Shown one piece after another: positions 6,919 through 16,086 of a stretch of DNA of 64,000 nucleotides. The notes below the pieces were generated by a model. The model saw only the letters and a program-made list of their open reading frames with translations. It searched no databases and was not told the DNA's origin. Source of the stretch: Candidatus Methylobacter oryzae (GTDB taxonomy: Bacteria > Pseudomonadota > Gammaproteobacteria > Methylococcales > Methylomonadaceae); the NCBI GenBank assembly GCA_945861405.1, contig CAMAUL010000002.1, positions 47,506-111,505 on the forward strand. The letters run 5' to 3'. The position numbers and the translations under genes were made by a program. The number at the start of each line of letters is the position of its first letter. Positions within the stretch are counted from its first letter, which is position 1.

Positions 6919-9321
6919 ATGAAATCAACAGGTATCCGCCGCTTTTTACTATTACTGGCAATCATGCAAGCACAATCTGCAAGCGCCGAAACCGGGCAGA
7001 AGCAGAATTTCAATATACCGGCCCAATCACTTTCTTCCGCATTACTGCAATTTTCTGAAAACACCGGCGTTAAAACTTTGTTTAGCACCGATATGGCGCG
7101 CGACATAAAAACATCGGGCTTATCGGGAAGCTATACGCCGCAGCAAGCATTGGATAAATTACTGGCAAACACCGGTATTGCTTACCGTTTTACCGATACT
7201 GAATCGGTGGCGCTTTCTGTAGCTCCCCAAAAAAACAGTGCAGAAACCACTACGTTGAAAGCGATGACCGTGACCGGGAATGCCAATAAAGGCGACGATC
7301 CAACGGCTTACAAAGTCACCAACGCCAGCTCGGCTACCAAAACGGATACGCCCATTATGGACACGCCGATGTCGATCCAAGTGATACCCAAACAGGTATT
7401 GAAAGATCAGCAGGCGCTTCGGATAAAGGATGCGCTGAAAAACATCAGTGGTGTTTTTTGGGCAACCGATCCTATGTATGAGGGCTTCCAGATGCGCGGC
7501 TTTGTCTCTGATGGTTCGACCACCGTCTATCGCAATGGTTTGCGTATCAGGCGCGCGCAGCACGAGGTGGCTAACTTGGAGCAGCTAGAAGTGATTAAAG
7601 GGCCGGCCGCTGCTATCTATGGACGTATTGAACCTGGCGGATTGATCAATGTCGTAACCAAAAAACCGTTGGATACCCCTTATTACTCGTTGGAGCAGCA
7701 GTTCGGTTCTTACGATCTGTATCGTACTACGGCGGATGCGACCGGCCCCATTAATAAAGACCGTTCGTTGCTCTACCGCCTTAATTTGGCCTATCAAAAT
7801 AATAATTTATTCATCGACACGATGGATCAGGAGCGGTTTTTTGTCGCTCCGTCACTGACCTGGAAGCCGAGTGACCGTACAGAACTCAATTTGAATTTTG
7901 AGTATCAGCATGACACGCGTGTCAATTACACCGGCCTTCCAGTCGTAGGCAATCGGCCTGCTAATATTCCCGTCAGCCGCTATCTGGGTTTTGGATCGGA
8001 TAATGAACGCGCTGTACACGATAAGCTAATCGTTGGCTTCGATTGGTCGCACCAATTCAACGATAACTGGAAAGTACAACATCGCTTTCATTATTACAAC
8101 CTTGATTACCAAGGTAATAATCAGTCGTTTTTCAACGGGCCGGTGAACCCGACAAATAATCGCACGGCTACCCGCAGCACGACTACTACACCGATTGACG
8201 ATACCGACACCTATGCGACTAATATAGACCTCATCGGTAAATTTAAATTCTTGGGCACACAGCATCAGGCTTTAGCGGGATTCGACTATTTTTGGGAAAA
8301 GCGTGATGGTGAAGGTTTCGCAAGCACTCCAGCGCCAGCAACCCATAGGCCTGTGGTTGATATTTTCAATCCGGTCTATGGCCAGGTTCCGTTACCAACG
8401 CCGAAAGATTTTAATAGTTTTAGTACGCTGACCCAATCCTGGTACGGCACTTACTTTCAGGATCAAATTACCCTCTTCGATAAGCTGCATATCATGGGCG
8501 GCGGACGTTATGATTGGGCAACACGAAGCAGCGGCTCCGCTTCGACTTCCATCGAAGCCGCGCGCAACAGGGAGACCGAAGTTCAAAACGATGCTTTCAG
8601 CCCACGCGTGGGACTGGTATACCAACCTTGGTCTTGGCTTGCCCTGTATGGCAATTATGTGGAATCGCTCGGCGGCGCGAATACCGCGTTGGCATCAAGC
8701 GGAAAACCGCTCGATGCTGAAACAGCGCAGCAACACGAGGTTGGCTTCAAAACGGAATTACTCGATAAAAAATTGCTGACAACGGTCGCTTTTTATGACT
8801 TAACCAAACAAAACGTCGCCACCGCCGATCCAACAAATCCCAGATTTTCCGTTCAAACCGGAGAAGCCCGCAGCCGGGGAATGGAAGTGGATGTTTCAGG
8901 TCAAGTCACGAACGGCCTAAATCTGATTGCAACCTATGCTTATACCGATACTGAAATTACCAAGGATAATCGAGGTGATCAAGGACACAGATTTTGGAAT
9001 GTCCCCAAAAACTCAGGCAGCTTCTGGGCTAAATATGCTGTTCAAGAGCCATCCCTGCGCGGCTTAAGTTTCGGAGCCGGAACGTATCTGATAGGGCAGC
9101 GTGAAGGCAATAATGCGAATACTTGGCAGATGCCGGGCTATGTACGCGTTGATGCGCTTCTCGGTTATGCCTGGAAAGTGGGGCATTCTACTGTTACCAC
9201 GCAACTTAATGTCAACAATCTGCTGGATAAAACTATTTATGAAACTTCCGCTTTTGGCGGCTTTTTGGCACAGCCGGGTGCGCCGCGTACTTTCATGGGG
9301 TCGATCCGTGTGGAGTTTTAA
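6919..9321 (+). CDS. TonB-dependent siderophore receptor with STN signalling domain, module A
   Basis: 800 residues, ATG with AGGAG seven bases upstream. Signal peptide ends SASA; STN domain about 30-105 (FNIPAQSLSSALLQFSENTG); TonB-box-like TTLKAMTVTG; plug from about 140 (KTDTPIMDTPMSIQVIPKQ, GPAAAIYGRIEPGGLINVVT); 22-strand barrel ending FMGSIRVEF with the terminal phenylalanine needed for BAM recognition. The FhuA/FpvA-type plug suggests a ferric-siderophore ligand; which one cannot be read from sequence. STN makes it a transducer for FecR A. A CGTCTTATA element lies 34 bases before the ATG. The PepSY gene follows and is probably co-transcribed. Confidence 0.93.
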   Translation: MKSTGIRRFLLLLAIMQAQSASAETGQKQNFNIPAQSLSSALLQFSENTGVKTLFSTDMARDIKTSGLSGSYTPQQALDKLLANTGIAYRFTDTESVALSVAPQKNSAETTTLKAMTVTGNANKGDDPTAYKVTNASSATKTDTPIMDTPMSIQVIPKQVLKDQQALRIKDALKNISGVFWATDPMYEGFQMRGFVSDGSTTVYRNGLRIRRAQHEVANLEQLEVIKGPAAAIYGRIEPGGLINVVTKKPLDTPYYSLEQQFGSYDLYRTTADATGPINKDRSLLYRLNLAYQNNNLFIDTMDQERFFVAPSLTWKPSDRTELNLNFEYQHDTRVNYTGLPVVGNRPANIPVSRYLGFGSDNERAVHDKLIVGFDWSHQFNDNWKVQHRFHYYNLDYQGNNQSFFNGPVNPTNNRTATRSTTTTPIDDTDTYATNIDLIGKFKFLGTQHQALAGFDYFWEKRDGEGFASTPAPATHRPVVDIFNPVYGQVPLPTPKDFNSFSTLTQSWYGTYFQDQITLFDKLHIMGGGRYDWATRSSGSASTSIEAARNRETEVQNDAFSPRVGLVYQPWSWLALYGNYVESLGGANTALASSGKPLDAETAQQHEVGFKTELLDKKLLTTVAFYDLTKQNVATADPTNPRFSVQTGEARSRGMEVDVSGQVTNGLNLIATYAYTDTEITKDNRGDQGHRFWNVPKNSGSFWAKYAVQEPSLRGLSFGAGTYLIGQREGNNANTWQMPGYVRVDALLGYAWKVGHSTVTTQLNVNNLLDKTIYETSAFGGFLAQPGAPRTFMGSIRVEF

Positions 9322-9352
9322 AGCTAAATAGAGTGAATGCTCTCTCCAGGCC

Positions 9353-9375
9353 GGACGGGATTTGCAACCCCGTCC
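9353..9375 (+). repeat. GGACGGG...CCCCGTCC hairpin after receptor A
   Basis: GGACGGGATT-TGC-AACCCCGTCC, a 10-bp stem with one mismatch, lying between receptor A and its PepSY gene. Near-identical hairpins follow receptor B (15900) and the receptor remnant (21348), so it appears tied to receptor 3' ends, perhaps to stabilise or attenuate the transcript. Confidence 0.6.
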
Positions 9376-9432
9376 AGCAAGCTGCGTACTTTCAGCAACC
9401 CGATATCGACATTCAATTCGACAAAATAAACG

Positions 9433-10662
9433 ATGACATCCAATGTAAATCATGCCGATTCGGTATCCAAACAACAATCACCAAACCCGCGACTATCACG
9501 CCTGAAAACCCGCCGTAAACACTGGCTGGCTGTGCATCTGTGGTTGGGCTTGAGTTTGGGATTATTGCTTTCAATCTACGGCATCACCGGCAGTATTCTG
9601 GTGTTTTATGAAGAAATCGATGAGTGGCTGAACAGCGAACTTTTAATCGTAAAGCCACCAGCAGATTCGGCGGATTACCAGACCTTGGCGGCCATATTCG
9701 AGGCCGGTCGCAAGGCCATGCCGACGCAGGCCAAACATACCTTCGCCACTTATCCGCGCAACGATAACGCTGCTTTCACGCTACGTTATTCGGTGGCTGC
9801 GGCGGGCGACATCAACGAAAACTGGCTGGTTGCAGTCGATCCCTATACCGCGCAAGTGCTTGGCAAGCGCTTGACAGATAACTCGGATAGCATTATCCCC
9901 AAAACCTTCATCGGCTTCATTTTTGAGCTGCATTACGCGCTGCTGATTAAGTCGCATGATGTCAGCACGGTGGCGGTAGGGCTGTCCGGGGCTTTATTAA
10001 TGATTTCGGTGCTGACCGGCTTGATCGTTTGGTGGCCGTTGACCGGGCGCTGGCGACAGGCCTTGAGCGTCAAGCCCAAGTCCGGCAGCGTCCGTTTCAA
10101 TTACGATCTACACAAAGTCTCCGGTTTTTATCCCGCACTGGTGCTGCTGCCGGTGTTGTTTTCCGGGGTTTACATGGTACTGCCGCATCAGATAGTGCCG
10201 GTGCTGGAACTTTTTTCGCCGGTGACTTACCGTTATTGGTTTTATTCCACGCCGCCGACCAACAATGCCCGAGTCATCGGTATGGATCAAGCGGTCGCAA
10301 TTGCCCTGCAACGTTATCCGACCGGCCGACCGCATGTTATTTATGGAGCCTCCGCGCCAACCAAAACCTATACGGTATGCCTAAACGGCATTGCTGCGCC
10401 CGGTAGCCTGTTGCAGCGGCGTTGCGTGGTGATGGATCGCTATAGCGGCAAAGTACTGGATGTGGACGACCCGACCACCGGCACGGCGAGTGAAGTGTTC
10501 ACCCATTGGCAATGGCCGCTGCACTCCGGGCAGGCGTTCGGCATGACTGGCCGTATCTTGGTGTTTTTATCCGGCCTTGCCTGTCCGCTGTTATTTGTTA
10601 CCGGCCTGATTCGCTGGCTGCAAAAGAGACGGGCAAGAAATCATATTAAAACGATAAGTTAA
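9433..10662 (+). CDS. PepSY-associated membrane protein, likely ferric-siderophore reductase, module A
   Basis: 409 residues. An N-terminal basic segment leads into TM1 (WLAVHLWLGLSLGLLLSIYGITGSILVFYEE), a periplasmic PepSY-type region, TM2-TM3 around 180-255 (SGALLMISVLTGLIVWW; GFYPALVLLPVLFSGVYMVL), a second periplasmic region and a C-terminal TM (LVFLSGLACPLLFVTGLIRWLQKRR). Relatives such as P. aeruginosa FpvG reduce ferric siderophores in the periplasm to free iron. Conserved membrane histidines (HLWLG, HYALL, HWQWPLHSG) could bind haem or metal. It lies 111 bp after receptor A with only a hairpin between. Confidence 0.85.
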   Translation: MTSNVNHADSVSKQQSPNPRLSRLKTRRKHWLAVHLWLGLSLGLLLSIYGITGSILVFYEEIDEWLNSELLIVKPPADSADYQTLAAIFEAGRKAMPTQAKHTFATYPRNDNAAFTLRYSVAAAGDINENWLVAVDPYTAQVLGKRLTDNSDSIIPKTFIGFIFELHYALLIKSHDVSTVAVGLSGALLMISVLTGLIVWWPLTGRWRQALSVKPKSGSVRFNYDLHKVSGFYPALVLLPVLFSGVYMVLPHQIVPVLELFSPVTYRYWFYSTPPTNNARVIGMDQAVAIALQRYPTGRPHVIYGASAPTKTYTVCLNGIAAPGSLLQRRCVVMDRYSGKVLDVDDPTTGTASEVFTHWQWPLHSGQAFGMTGRILVFLSGLACPLLFVTGLIRWLQKRRARNHIKTIS

Positions 10663-10809
10663 GGCCACGTTGGTTGGGTTGGAACAGCATTACCAACACT
10701 ACCATAGGTCAGGCATACTGTTTATACCCCGCATTCCCATGATCCAATCGCTAATCTTTTGCCAAGTTTCAATCCCCCTCCCTAAAACTACGTCATTTCA
10801 CACACCCAA

Positions 10810-10825
10810 TGCGGCATATGCCGCA
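10810..10825 (+). promoter_or_regulatory. Palindrome TGCGGCATATGCCGCA upstream of fecI B
   Basis: A perfect 16-base palindrome 125 bp before fecI B, followed by CTTTGGCAACCGCTAAGC. It shares ATATGCCGCA with sites at 18655, 24172 and 45441. The rest of 10663-10949 shows no gene. Confidence 0.5.
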
Positions 10826-10949
10826 CTTTGGCAACCGCTAAGCAATAAGTTCCATTAAATATCAATATCATAAGTATTGGCTTGGTTATTGCTTTATTTA
10901 TTGAGCCTATCGGAAAGGCATATTCCAATCTGCCAGCAAAACTATCGCC

Positions 10950-11474
10950 ATGACCAGCCTTACTCTCAATATCAACGATTTATTTTTGAATCAACGGCAA
11001 TCGTTGATTCATACCATCTACCGCATCGTCGGCTGTCCGCAAACGGCGGAAGATTTGGCGCACGAGGCTTACTTAAAAATGCTGCATGCTTCAAAAAGCC
11101 AGGAAATCAGCTATCCACATCCTTTTCTTTACCAAATTGCCCGCAATCTGGCGCTGGATCATCTCCGCAAGGAAAAGATACGCCAACGTAGCAATAGCCA
11201 CCCAAAAGACGATGAAGACAACGATAATCTGCTGGAATGTATTCCTTCAACCGCACCCACACCGGAACAGCAAACTGCCGACCGGCAGCAGGTCGCACTC
11301 ATGCTTGACGCGCTGAATGGTTTGTCGGAACGTCGCCGCCAAATCTTGGTACTGCATAAATTTCATCACTGGACATACGAACGCATCGCCCAGCATTACG
11401 GCATTTCCCGCAGTGCGGTGGAAAAAAACGTGCATGTTGCTCTTGCTCACTTGCTGGATGCACAGGGCGAATAA
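10950..11474 (+). CDS. FecI-type ECF sigma factor, module B
   Basis: 174 residues. Region 2 is visible as PQTAEDLAHEAYLKMLHASK and the DHLRKEK helix (YQIARNLALDHLRKEKIRQR); region 4 as LDALNGLSERRRQILVLHK followed by ERIAQHYGISRSAVEKNVHVA. A polar DDEDNDN linker joins them. It starts module B: fecR follows after about 80 bp with an ECF-type promoter between, so FecR B level may be autoregulated by this sigma factor. Confidence 0.93.
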   Translation: MTSLTLNINDLFLNQRQSLIHTIYRIVGCPQTAEDLAHEAYLKMLHASKSQEISYPHPFLYQIARNLALDHLRKEKIRQRSNSHPKDDEDNDNLLECIPSTAPTPEQQTADRQQVALMLDALNGLSERRRQILVLHKFHHWTYERIAQHYGISRSAVEKNVHVALAHLLDAQGE

Positions 11475-11488
11475 CCGTTTTAAAGTGT

Positions 11489-11513
11489 GGATTTGTGTTT
11501 TACGCACGTCTAA
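11489..11513 (+). promoter_or_regulatory. ECF-type promoter-like site 2, between fecI B and fecR B
   Basis: GGATTT, 12 bases, CGTCTAA. One base shorter in the spacer than the other sites. It lies 15 bases after the fecI B stop and about 40 bases before the fecR B ATG, pointing to internal control of the anti-sigma factor. Confidence 0.6.
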
Positions 11514-11554
11514 TAATGATAGAATTTTGCAAAATCATCCAAGTTGTACACCCT

Positions 11555-12517
11555 ATGTCTTTACACGCCGAACCGAAATCGATTCCTTCCTTAAGCAAAA
11601 CGCAAGATCAGGCATTAGCTTGGTTCGCTCGTTTGCAGGACAGCAAAGCCAGTCAACGCGATCGGGCTGAATTTGCCGACTGGCTGGCGGCGAGTCCTGC
11701 GCATCAAGTCGCTTACGATAAAGTCGCGCAGTTGTGGCAGTCAACGGCGCTGAATGTTGCCTTGAGGCAATACTCGGCGATTCCACTGCCGCAAAGACAA
11801 CAAAAATTACGCCCGCAACGCTGGGCCGCCGCAGCCTGCATAGTATTAACCGGCAGCTGGCTGTTGCTGGCCTCGGGTTTGATCGAACGCTGGCAAGCCG
11901 ATGCGGTGACAGCCACCGGCGAGCAACGCCGAATCGTGCTGGCCGACGGTTCGGCGGTAACGTTGAACACCGATACCGCGCTGGCGTTTAACATTATCGG
12001 CGAACGACGCGGGGTAAAAATACTCAGCGGGGAAGCTTTCTTTGAAGTGCAGCCTGACAAAACCCGACCTTTCATCGTCGAGACAGAGCAAGGCACGGTG
12101 CGGGTAGTCGGCACCCGTTTTAGCGTCAAAACCGGCGACGCCACCCAGGTTGATGTCGAAAGCGGCATTGTCGTCTGCGCGGGACAGCAGGGCGATAGCC
12201 GCCAACTCACCGCAGGACAACACACCAGCATCGCCAGCCAGGGCGTTGCCGCAGTCACCGACATCGATGCTGGCCGAGCTTTCGTCTGGCTCAAAGGCCG
12301 GTTGATTTTTCAGGATCAACCGCTAGAAGAAGTGATCGCCGAACTCGACCGCTACCATCAAGGCGCTATAGTCATCACCGATGCCAAACTCGCCCAAACC
12401 CGCATTACCGGTAACTATAAACTGGAAGATACCGCCGCCATTATCCGCGCCTTGGCCGGTATTTCCGGAGCGCGGGTGATCAATTTGTCGCCGTATTTGA
12501 CGTTATTAAAATCCTAA
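11555..12517 (+). CDS. FecR-type anti-sigma regulator, module B
   Basis: 320 residues from the ATG at 11555 (MSLHAEPKSIPSLS); the track's 11495 start would lie inside the promoter site. N-terminal DUF4880 region (ALAWFARLQDSKASQRDRAEF), membrane helix about 88-108 (WAAAACIVLTGSWLLLASG), periplasmic FecR domain (LADGSAVTLNTDTALAF; RPFIVETEQGTVRVVGTRF) and C-terminal STN-like region (DQPLEEVIAELDRYHQGAI). Its last 12 bases overlap, tail to tail, the 3' end of the hepT gene on the other strand, so the HepT/MntA pair has separated it from its receptor. Confidence 0.92.
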   Translation: MSLHAEPKSIPSLSKTQDQALAWFARLQDSKASQRDRAEFADWLAASPAHQVAYDKVAQLWQSTALNVALRQYSAIPLPQRQQKLRPQRWAAAACIVLTGSWLLLASGLIERWQADAVTATGEQRRIVLADGSAVTLNTDTALAFNIIGERRGVKILSGEAFFEVQPDKTRPFIVETEQGTVRVVGTRFSVKTGDATQVDVESGIVVCAGQQGDSRQLTAGQHTSIASQGVAAVTDIDAGRAFVWLKGRLIFQDQPLEEVIAELDRYHQGAIVITDAKLAQTRITGNYKLEDTAAIIRALAGISGARVINLSPYLTLLKS

Positions 12518-12883
12518 ATCTTGCCCTTTCATTTCCTGAAAAAGCTTGCCAACCATGCTCTCAAGCATCGGTAAATCGCGCTCTATCGTCTTCCATACTA
12601 TTTCAAAATCGACTTTGAAATAGCCATGAGCCAGCGCATTTCGCATTTCATAAGCACTGGCAAAAGGCACATCGCTATGTTGTTCGGCAAACTCAGGATA
12701 ATGTTTATCGATATTACTACTCGCTTCGCCAATAATTTCCAGATTGCGAATGACCGCATCTTGAATCAGTTCGTCATTTAAAAACGCCACTTCATCCAGG
12801 TCTTCGATATAGCGCCCGATTCGGGCAATCGCCTCAAGAATATGTGCAAGGTAATCGAGTAGACGTTGCCGATCACGACTCAT
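12506..12883 (-). CDS. hepT: HepT-type HEPN ribonuclease toxin (DUF86)
   Basis: 125 residues, all helical, with the DUF86 signature RNLEIIGEASSNI and the HEPN active-site motif RNALAHGYF (R-x4-H-x-Y). HepT toxins are tRNA/mRNA ribonucleases silenced by their MntA partner, which AMPylates the tyrosine of that motif. The start overlaps the mntA stop by four bases. The gene reads opposite to fecR B and overlaps its 3' end. Confidence 0.9.
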   Translation of the reverse strand: MSRDRQRLLDYLAHILEAIARIGRYIEDLDEVAFLNDELIQDAVIRNLEIIGEASSNIDKHYPEFAEQHSDVPFASAYEMRNALAHGYFKVDFEIVWKTIERDLPMLESMVGKLFQEMKGQDLGF

Positions 12884-13170
12884 AGAGGAATCGCCTCTTG
12901 CAGTACTTGCTCGCGAAAAGAATCCGGCAAGGCTTTAGGCGTCATAACATCAACGCTGATGCCCAACAAAGCCTTTAATTCATGGCGAATGGCACCGATG
13001 TCCATTAACGAGGTTTCAGGCGTTGGATCAACCAACAAATCCAAATCGCTGTCCTCGGTGTCTTCATCCCGAAGCACGGAACCGAAAATACGGGCATTAC
13101 CGGCGTGGTGAGCCAACACAATGTTTCTGATTTGTTCACGGTAAATTTTTAACGCAACAGATGGGCGCAT
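12880..13170 (-). CDS. mntA: MntA-type minimal nucleotidyltransferase antitoxin
   Basis: 96 residues with the GS-x10-D-x-D polymerase-beta motif intact (GSVLRDEDTEDSDLDLLV). In characterised pairs this fold transfers AMP to HepT and blocks its RNase. The order mntA-hepT with a 4-base overlap is the family standard. The pair sits between fecR B and its receptor. Confidence 0.9.
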   Translation of the reverse strand: MRPSVALKIYREQIRNIVLAHHAGNARIFGSVLRDEDTEDSDLDLLVDPTPETSLMDIGAIRHELKALLGISVDVMTPKALPDSFREQVLQEAIPL

Positions 13171-13349
13171 GTTTAATCTTTGATAGGCAGTTAAATTTGT
13201 TAATACAGCTTAACGTCTATCCATAAGTAGTTCAATCAACATGAAAATAATTTTGTCTTCGCAAGTGTGTGTTAGCCATGCTGATACGTCTCGTTACATG
13301 TGCGCGTTGCAAGCACGCTAACTAACGACACTATTAAGTAGGAGTATTC

Positions 13350-15812
13350 ATGCATCAGGTTCACCCTAACGCGCCATGCACATTGCGCAAATTGACTATC
13401 GCCATTGCCTTGGCATTACCCACATTCGGTTCGCCGCTATCGGCTCTGGCTGCCGACACTGCGGCGCAAAATGCCGCAAATCCGCAAAGCGCGGCGCTGA
13501 GCTTTAACATTCCAGCCCAACCCTTAGCGGAAGCTCTCAACGCCTTTATCGCCGCCAGCGACTGGCAAGTCGGTTTTCCTGCCGGTATGGCGAAAGATGT
13601 ACGCTCCAGTGCCGTCAACGGCAACTACACCCCGCAGCAGGCTTTGCAGCAATTACTGGTAGGGAGCGGGCTAAATTATCGATTAACCGGAACCAATACC
13701 GTGACGCTTGAAAAAGCGCCGGCTTCTAAAACGGCAGGCTCTACAACCTTGTCCGGGGTAACGGTTAAAGGGCAACGGCAGTATGACCCTAACGATCCTT
13801 ACAATACCGATTATGCGGTACCGAATGCCAACAGCGCGACCAAGACCGATACTCCGATCATGGAAACGCCGGTTGCCGTACAAGTCGTACCCAGAGCGGT
13901 CATGCAAGACCAGCAAGCGGTCCAGGTCGGCGATGCGGTCAAGAACGTCAGCGGCGTGTTTCAAGGTTTCACTTGGGGAGGCTTTGCCGAAGAGTTCATG
14001 ATACGGGGATTCAATACCAGTTACGCCAATTACCTGGACGGATTCAGATGGCCGTCCAGTCGCCTTGCTACCGCCAACGCCGAGCGTATTGAAGTGGTCA
14101 AGGGCGCGGCGGCTAACCTTTACGGGCGCATCCAGCCCGGCGGCATGATCAATGTGGTGACCAAACGGCCGCAGGCAACGCCTTATTACGCATTGGAACA
14201 GCAATTCGGCTCTTATGATCTTTACCGAACCACTGCCGATGCCACGGGGGCCGTTAACAAGGACGGTTCGCTGATGTACAGGCTCAACCTGGAATATCTG
14301 AGCAGGAATTCTTTCCGCGATTTTGCCTACACCGATCGTGTGTTTGTGGCGCCTTCGCTGACCTGGAAAGTCAGCGACCGCACCCAACTCGACCTGGATT
14401 TCATACATTCGGATGAAAACACCCTGGAAGATCACGGGGTGGTTGCCAGCACGGTGACGCGCCGTCCGGTCGATATCCCGATTTCGCGTTTTTTGGGGGA
14501 GCCGTCCATGGACAAAGCCAATACCAAGCTGTACAACACGGCTGTGACGCTGAATCACGCCTTTTCCGACAATTGGAAGATGAACGCCCGGTTTAATTAT
14601 TTAAAACGCGACGTGGTGGATCTACAACATGCCGCGCCGGGGGCATTGAACCTGACTACAGGCACTTTGACCAGAAACTTTTACGGCGCGAATACCACGG
14701 CCGATTCCTATGGCGGCACTGTGAATGTCAATGGGAAGTTTTCCACCTGGGGCTTGAAACACGATGTTTTAGGCGGGTGGGATTTTTACAGCTTGGATAC
14801 GGCTAACGCTGTATGGCAACTGCCGCCCGCCAGCGTCGGCACTATCAACATCTACCAGCCGGTTTATGGCCGCTCCGGCGTGAACCTGGACACCACGCCA
14901 AAGAACTTTTTCCTAAGTCAGAGCATGTACTGGAACGGGGTCTATTTTCAGGATCAAATCACCTTGTTCGACAAGCTGCATATTTTGGGCGGCGGACGCT
15001 ATGACTGGGCCTATCAGGCCAGCGGCAACGCATCCGGCACCACGAAGTCTGTCGCCGATGCGGCGGCTAACCTGAGAGGCGTCGATAACCAGCAGTTTAG
15101 TCCGCGAGTCGGTTTGCTTTACCAACCCTGGGCGTGGCTGTCGCTTTACGGCAATTTTGTCGAGTCGCTGGGTTCCTCCAACACCGCTACCGGTGTCGGC
15201 GGCACTGTGCTCGGACCGGAAACCGCCGAGCAGTACGAGGCCGGTTTCAAGACCGAGTTTTTCGACAAACGCTTGATTTCCAGCGTGGCTTTCTATCAAC
15301 TGACCAAGAAAAATATGACGGTTCCAATTGCCGGTACAGCGTTTTCAGAAGCGGTTGGCGAAGCGCGCAGTCAGGGCGTGGAAATGGATGTCACAGGGAA
15401 AGTCACCGATGCTGTGAGCCTGATCGCAACCTATGCCTATACCGATGCCTCTATTCTGAAGGGAACCAATGAAGGTAAGCGGCTGTGGAACGTACCCAGA
15501 AATGCGGGTAGCTTTTGGGCCAAATATGACTTCCAACAGGCGGCTGTGCGGGGCTTGAGTGTGGGCACCGGCGTTTATTTCCAGAGTCAAAGAGAGGGCG
15601 ACGCCGCCAACACGTTTGAATTGCCGGGTTATGGCAGGTTAGACGCGTTGGTCAAATACAAGCTACCGATAGCGAAAGCAAAAACCACGCTGCAATTCAA
15701 TGTGGAGAACTTGTTGGATCACCAGTATTACGTGTCCACCAGTAACAGCAACACTTTCATAAACCCCGGTTCGCCGCGCACGTTCATGGGCTCGGTTAAG
15801 GTGGAGTTTTAA
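13350..15812 (+). CDS. TonB-dependent siderophore receptor with STN signalling domain, module B
   Basis: 820 residues; ATG with TAGGAG seven bases upstream. Signal peptide of about 35 residues (ends LSALA), STN domain about 48-122 (FNIPAQPLAEALNAFIAASD), TonB-box-like LSGVTVKGQ, a linker with YDPNDPYNTDYAVPNANSAT shared with C and D, plug (KGAAANLYGRIQPGGMINVVT) and barrel ending FMGSVKVEF. A CGTCTCG element lies 63 bases before the ATG. STN pairs it with FecR B, although the HepT/MntA genes lie between. Two hairpins follow the stop codon. Confidence 0.93.
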   Translation: MHQVHPNAPCTLRKLTIAIALALPTFGSPLSALAADTAAQNAANPQSAALSFNIPAQPLAEALNAFIAASDWQVGFPAGMAKDVRSSAVNGNYTPQQALQQLLVGSGLNYRLTGTNTVTLEKAPASKTAGSTTLSGVTVKGQRQYDPNDPYNTDYAVPNANSATKTDTPIMETPVAVQVVPRAVMQDQQAVQVGDAVKNVSGVFQGFTWGGFAEEFMIRGFNTSYANYLDGFRWPSSRLATANAERIEVVKGAAANLYGRIQPGGMINVVTKRPQATPYYALEQQFGSYDLYRTTADATGAVNKDGSLMYRLNLEYLSRNSFRDFAYTDRVFVAPSLTWKVSDRTQLDLDFIHSDENTLEDHGVVASTVTRRPVDIPISRFLGEPSMDKANTKLYNTAVTLNHAFSDNWKMNARFNYLKRDVVDLQHAAPGALNLTTGTLTRNFYGANTTADSYGGTVNVNGKFSTWGLKHDVLGGWDFYSLDTANAVWQLPPASVGTINIYQPVYGRSGVNLDTTPKNFFLSQSMYWNGVYFQDQITLFDKLHILGGGRYDWAYQASGNASGTTKSVADAAANLRGVDNQQFSPRVGLLYQPWAWLSLYGNFVESLGSSNTATGVGGTVLGPETAEQYEAGFKTEFFDKRLISSVAFYQLTKKNMTVPIAGTAFSEAVGEARSQGVEMDVTGKVTDAVSLIATYAYTDASILKGTNEGKRLWNVPRNAGSFWAKYDFQQAAVRGLSVGTGVYFQSQREGDAANTFELPGYGRLDALVKYKLPIAKAKTTLQFNVENLLDHQYYVSTSNSNTFINPGSPRTFMGSVKVEF

Positions 15813-15823
15813 TTAGATCTGCG

Positions 15824-15848
15824 GTCGGGCATGCTTTTTATGTCCGAC
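15824..15848 (+). terminator. Hairpin after receptor B
   Basis: GTCGGGCAT / ATGTCCGAC with a GCTTTTT loop, 12 bases after the stop; one mismatch in a 9-bp stem. The remaining gap to 16086 also holds the GGGACGG hairpin (15900) and no gene. Confidence 0.5.
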
Positions 15849-15899
15849 ACTCCCGGTTTCTCAGAGGGTGAGAGATTTAAGATTTAACCACCGCCAAGC

Positions 15900-15923
15900 G
15901 GGACGGGATTGCAACTCCGTCCC
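15900..15923 (+). repeat. GGGACGG...CCGTCCC hairpin after receptor B
   Basis: A 7-bp perfect stem with loop GATTGCAACT, followed by TAACGTTTTT; same family as the hairpins at 9353 and 21348. Confidence 0.6.
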
Positions 15924-16086
15924 TAACGTTTTTAAATGCAACTGCTTTGCTCATGCATCGTAAAAACGTTTCGGATGGGGCAACATGTAATGCTAACCCC
16001 ATACACATTTCCTCATGTATGTCACGGTCATGCTGATTGTAAAAAGCATAACACTACGCACATGCCGGATGCCATCTAGGGCTTAA

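Noticed and set aside
13683-14558. Minus-strand ORF of 291 residues
   Set aside because: Lies wholly opposite receptor B, has no family features and follows from the codon bias of the real gene.
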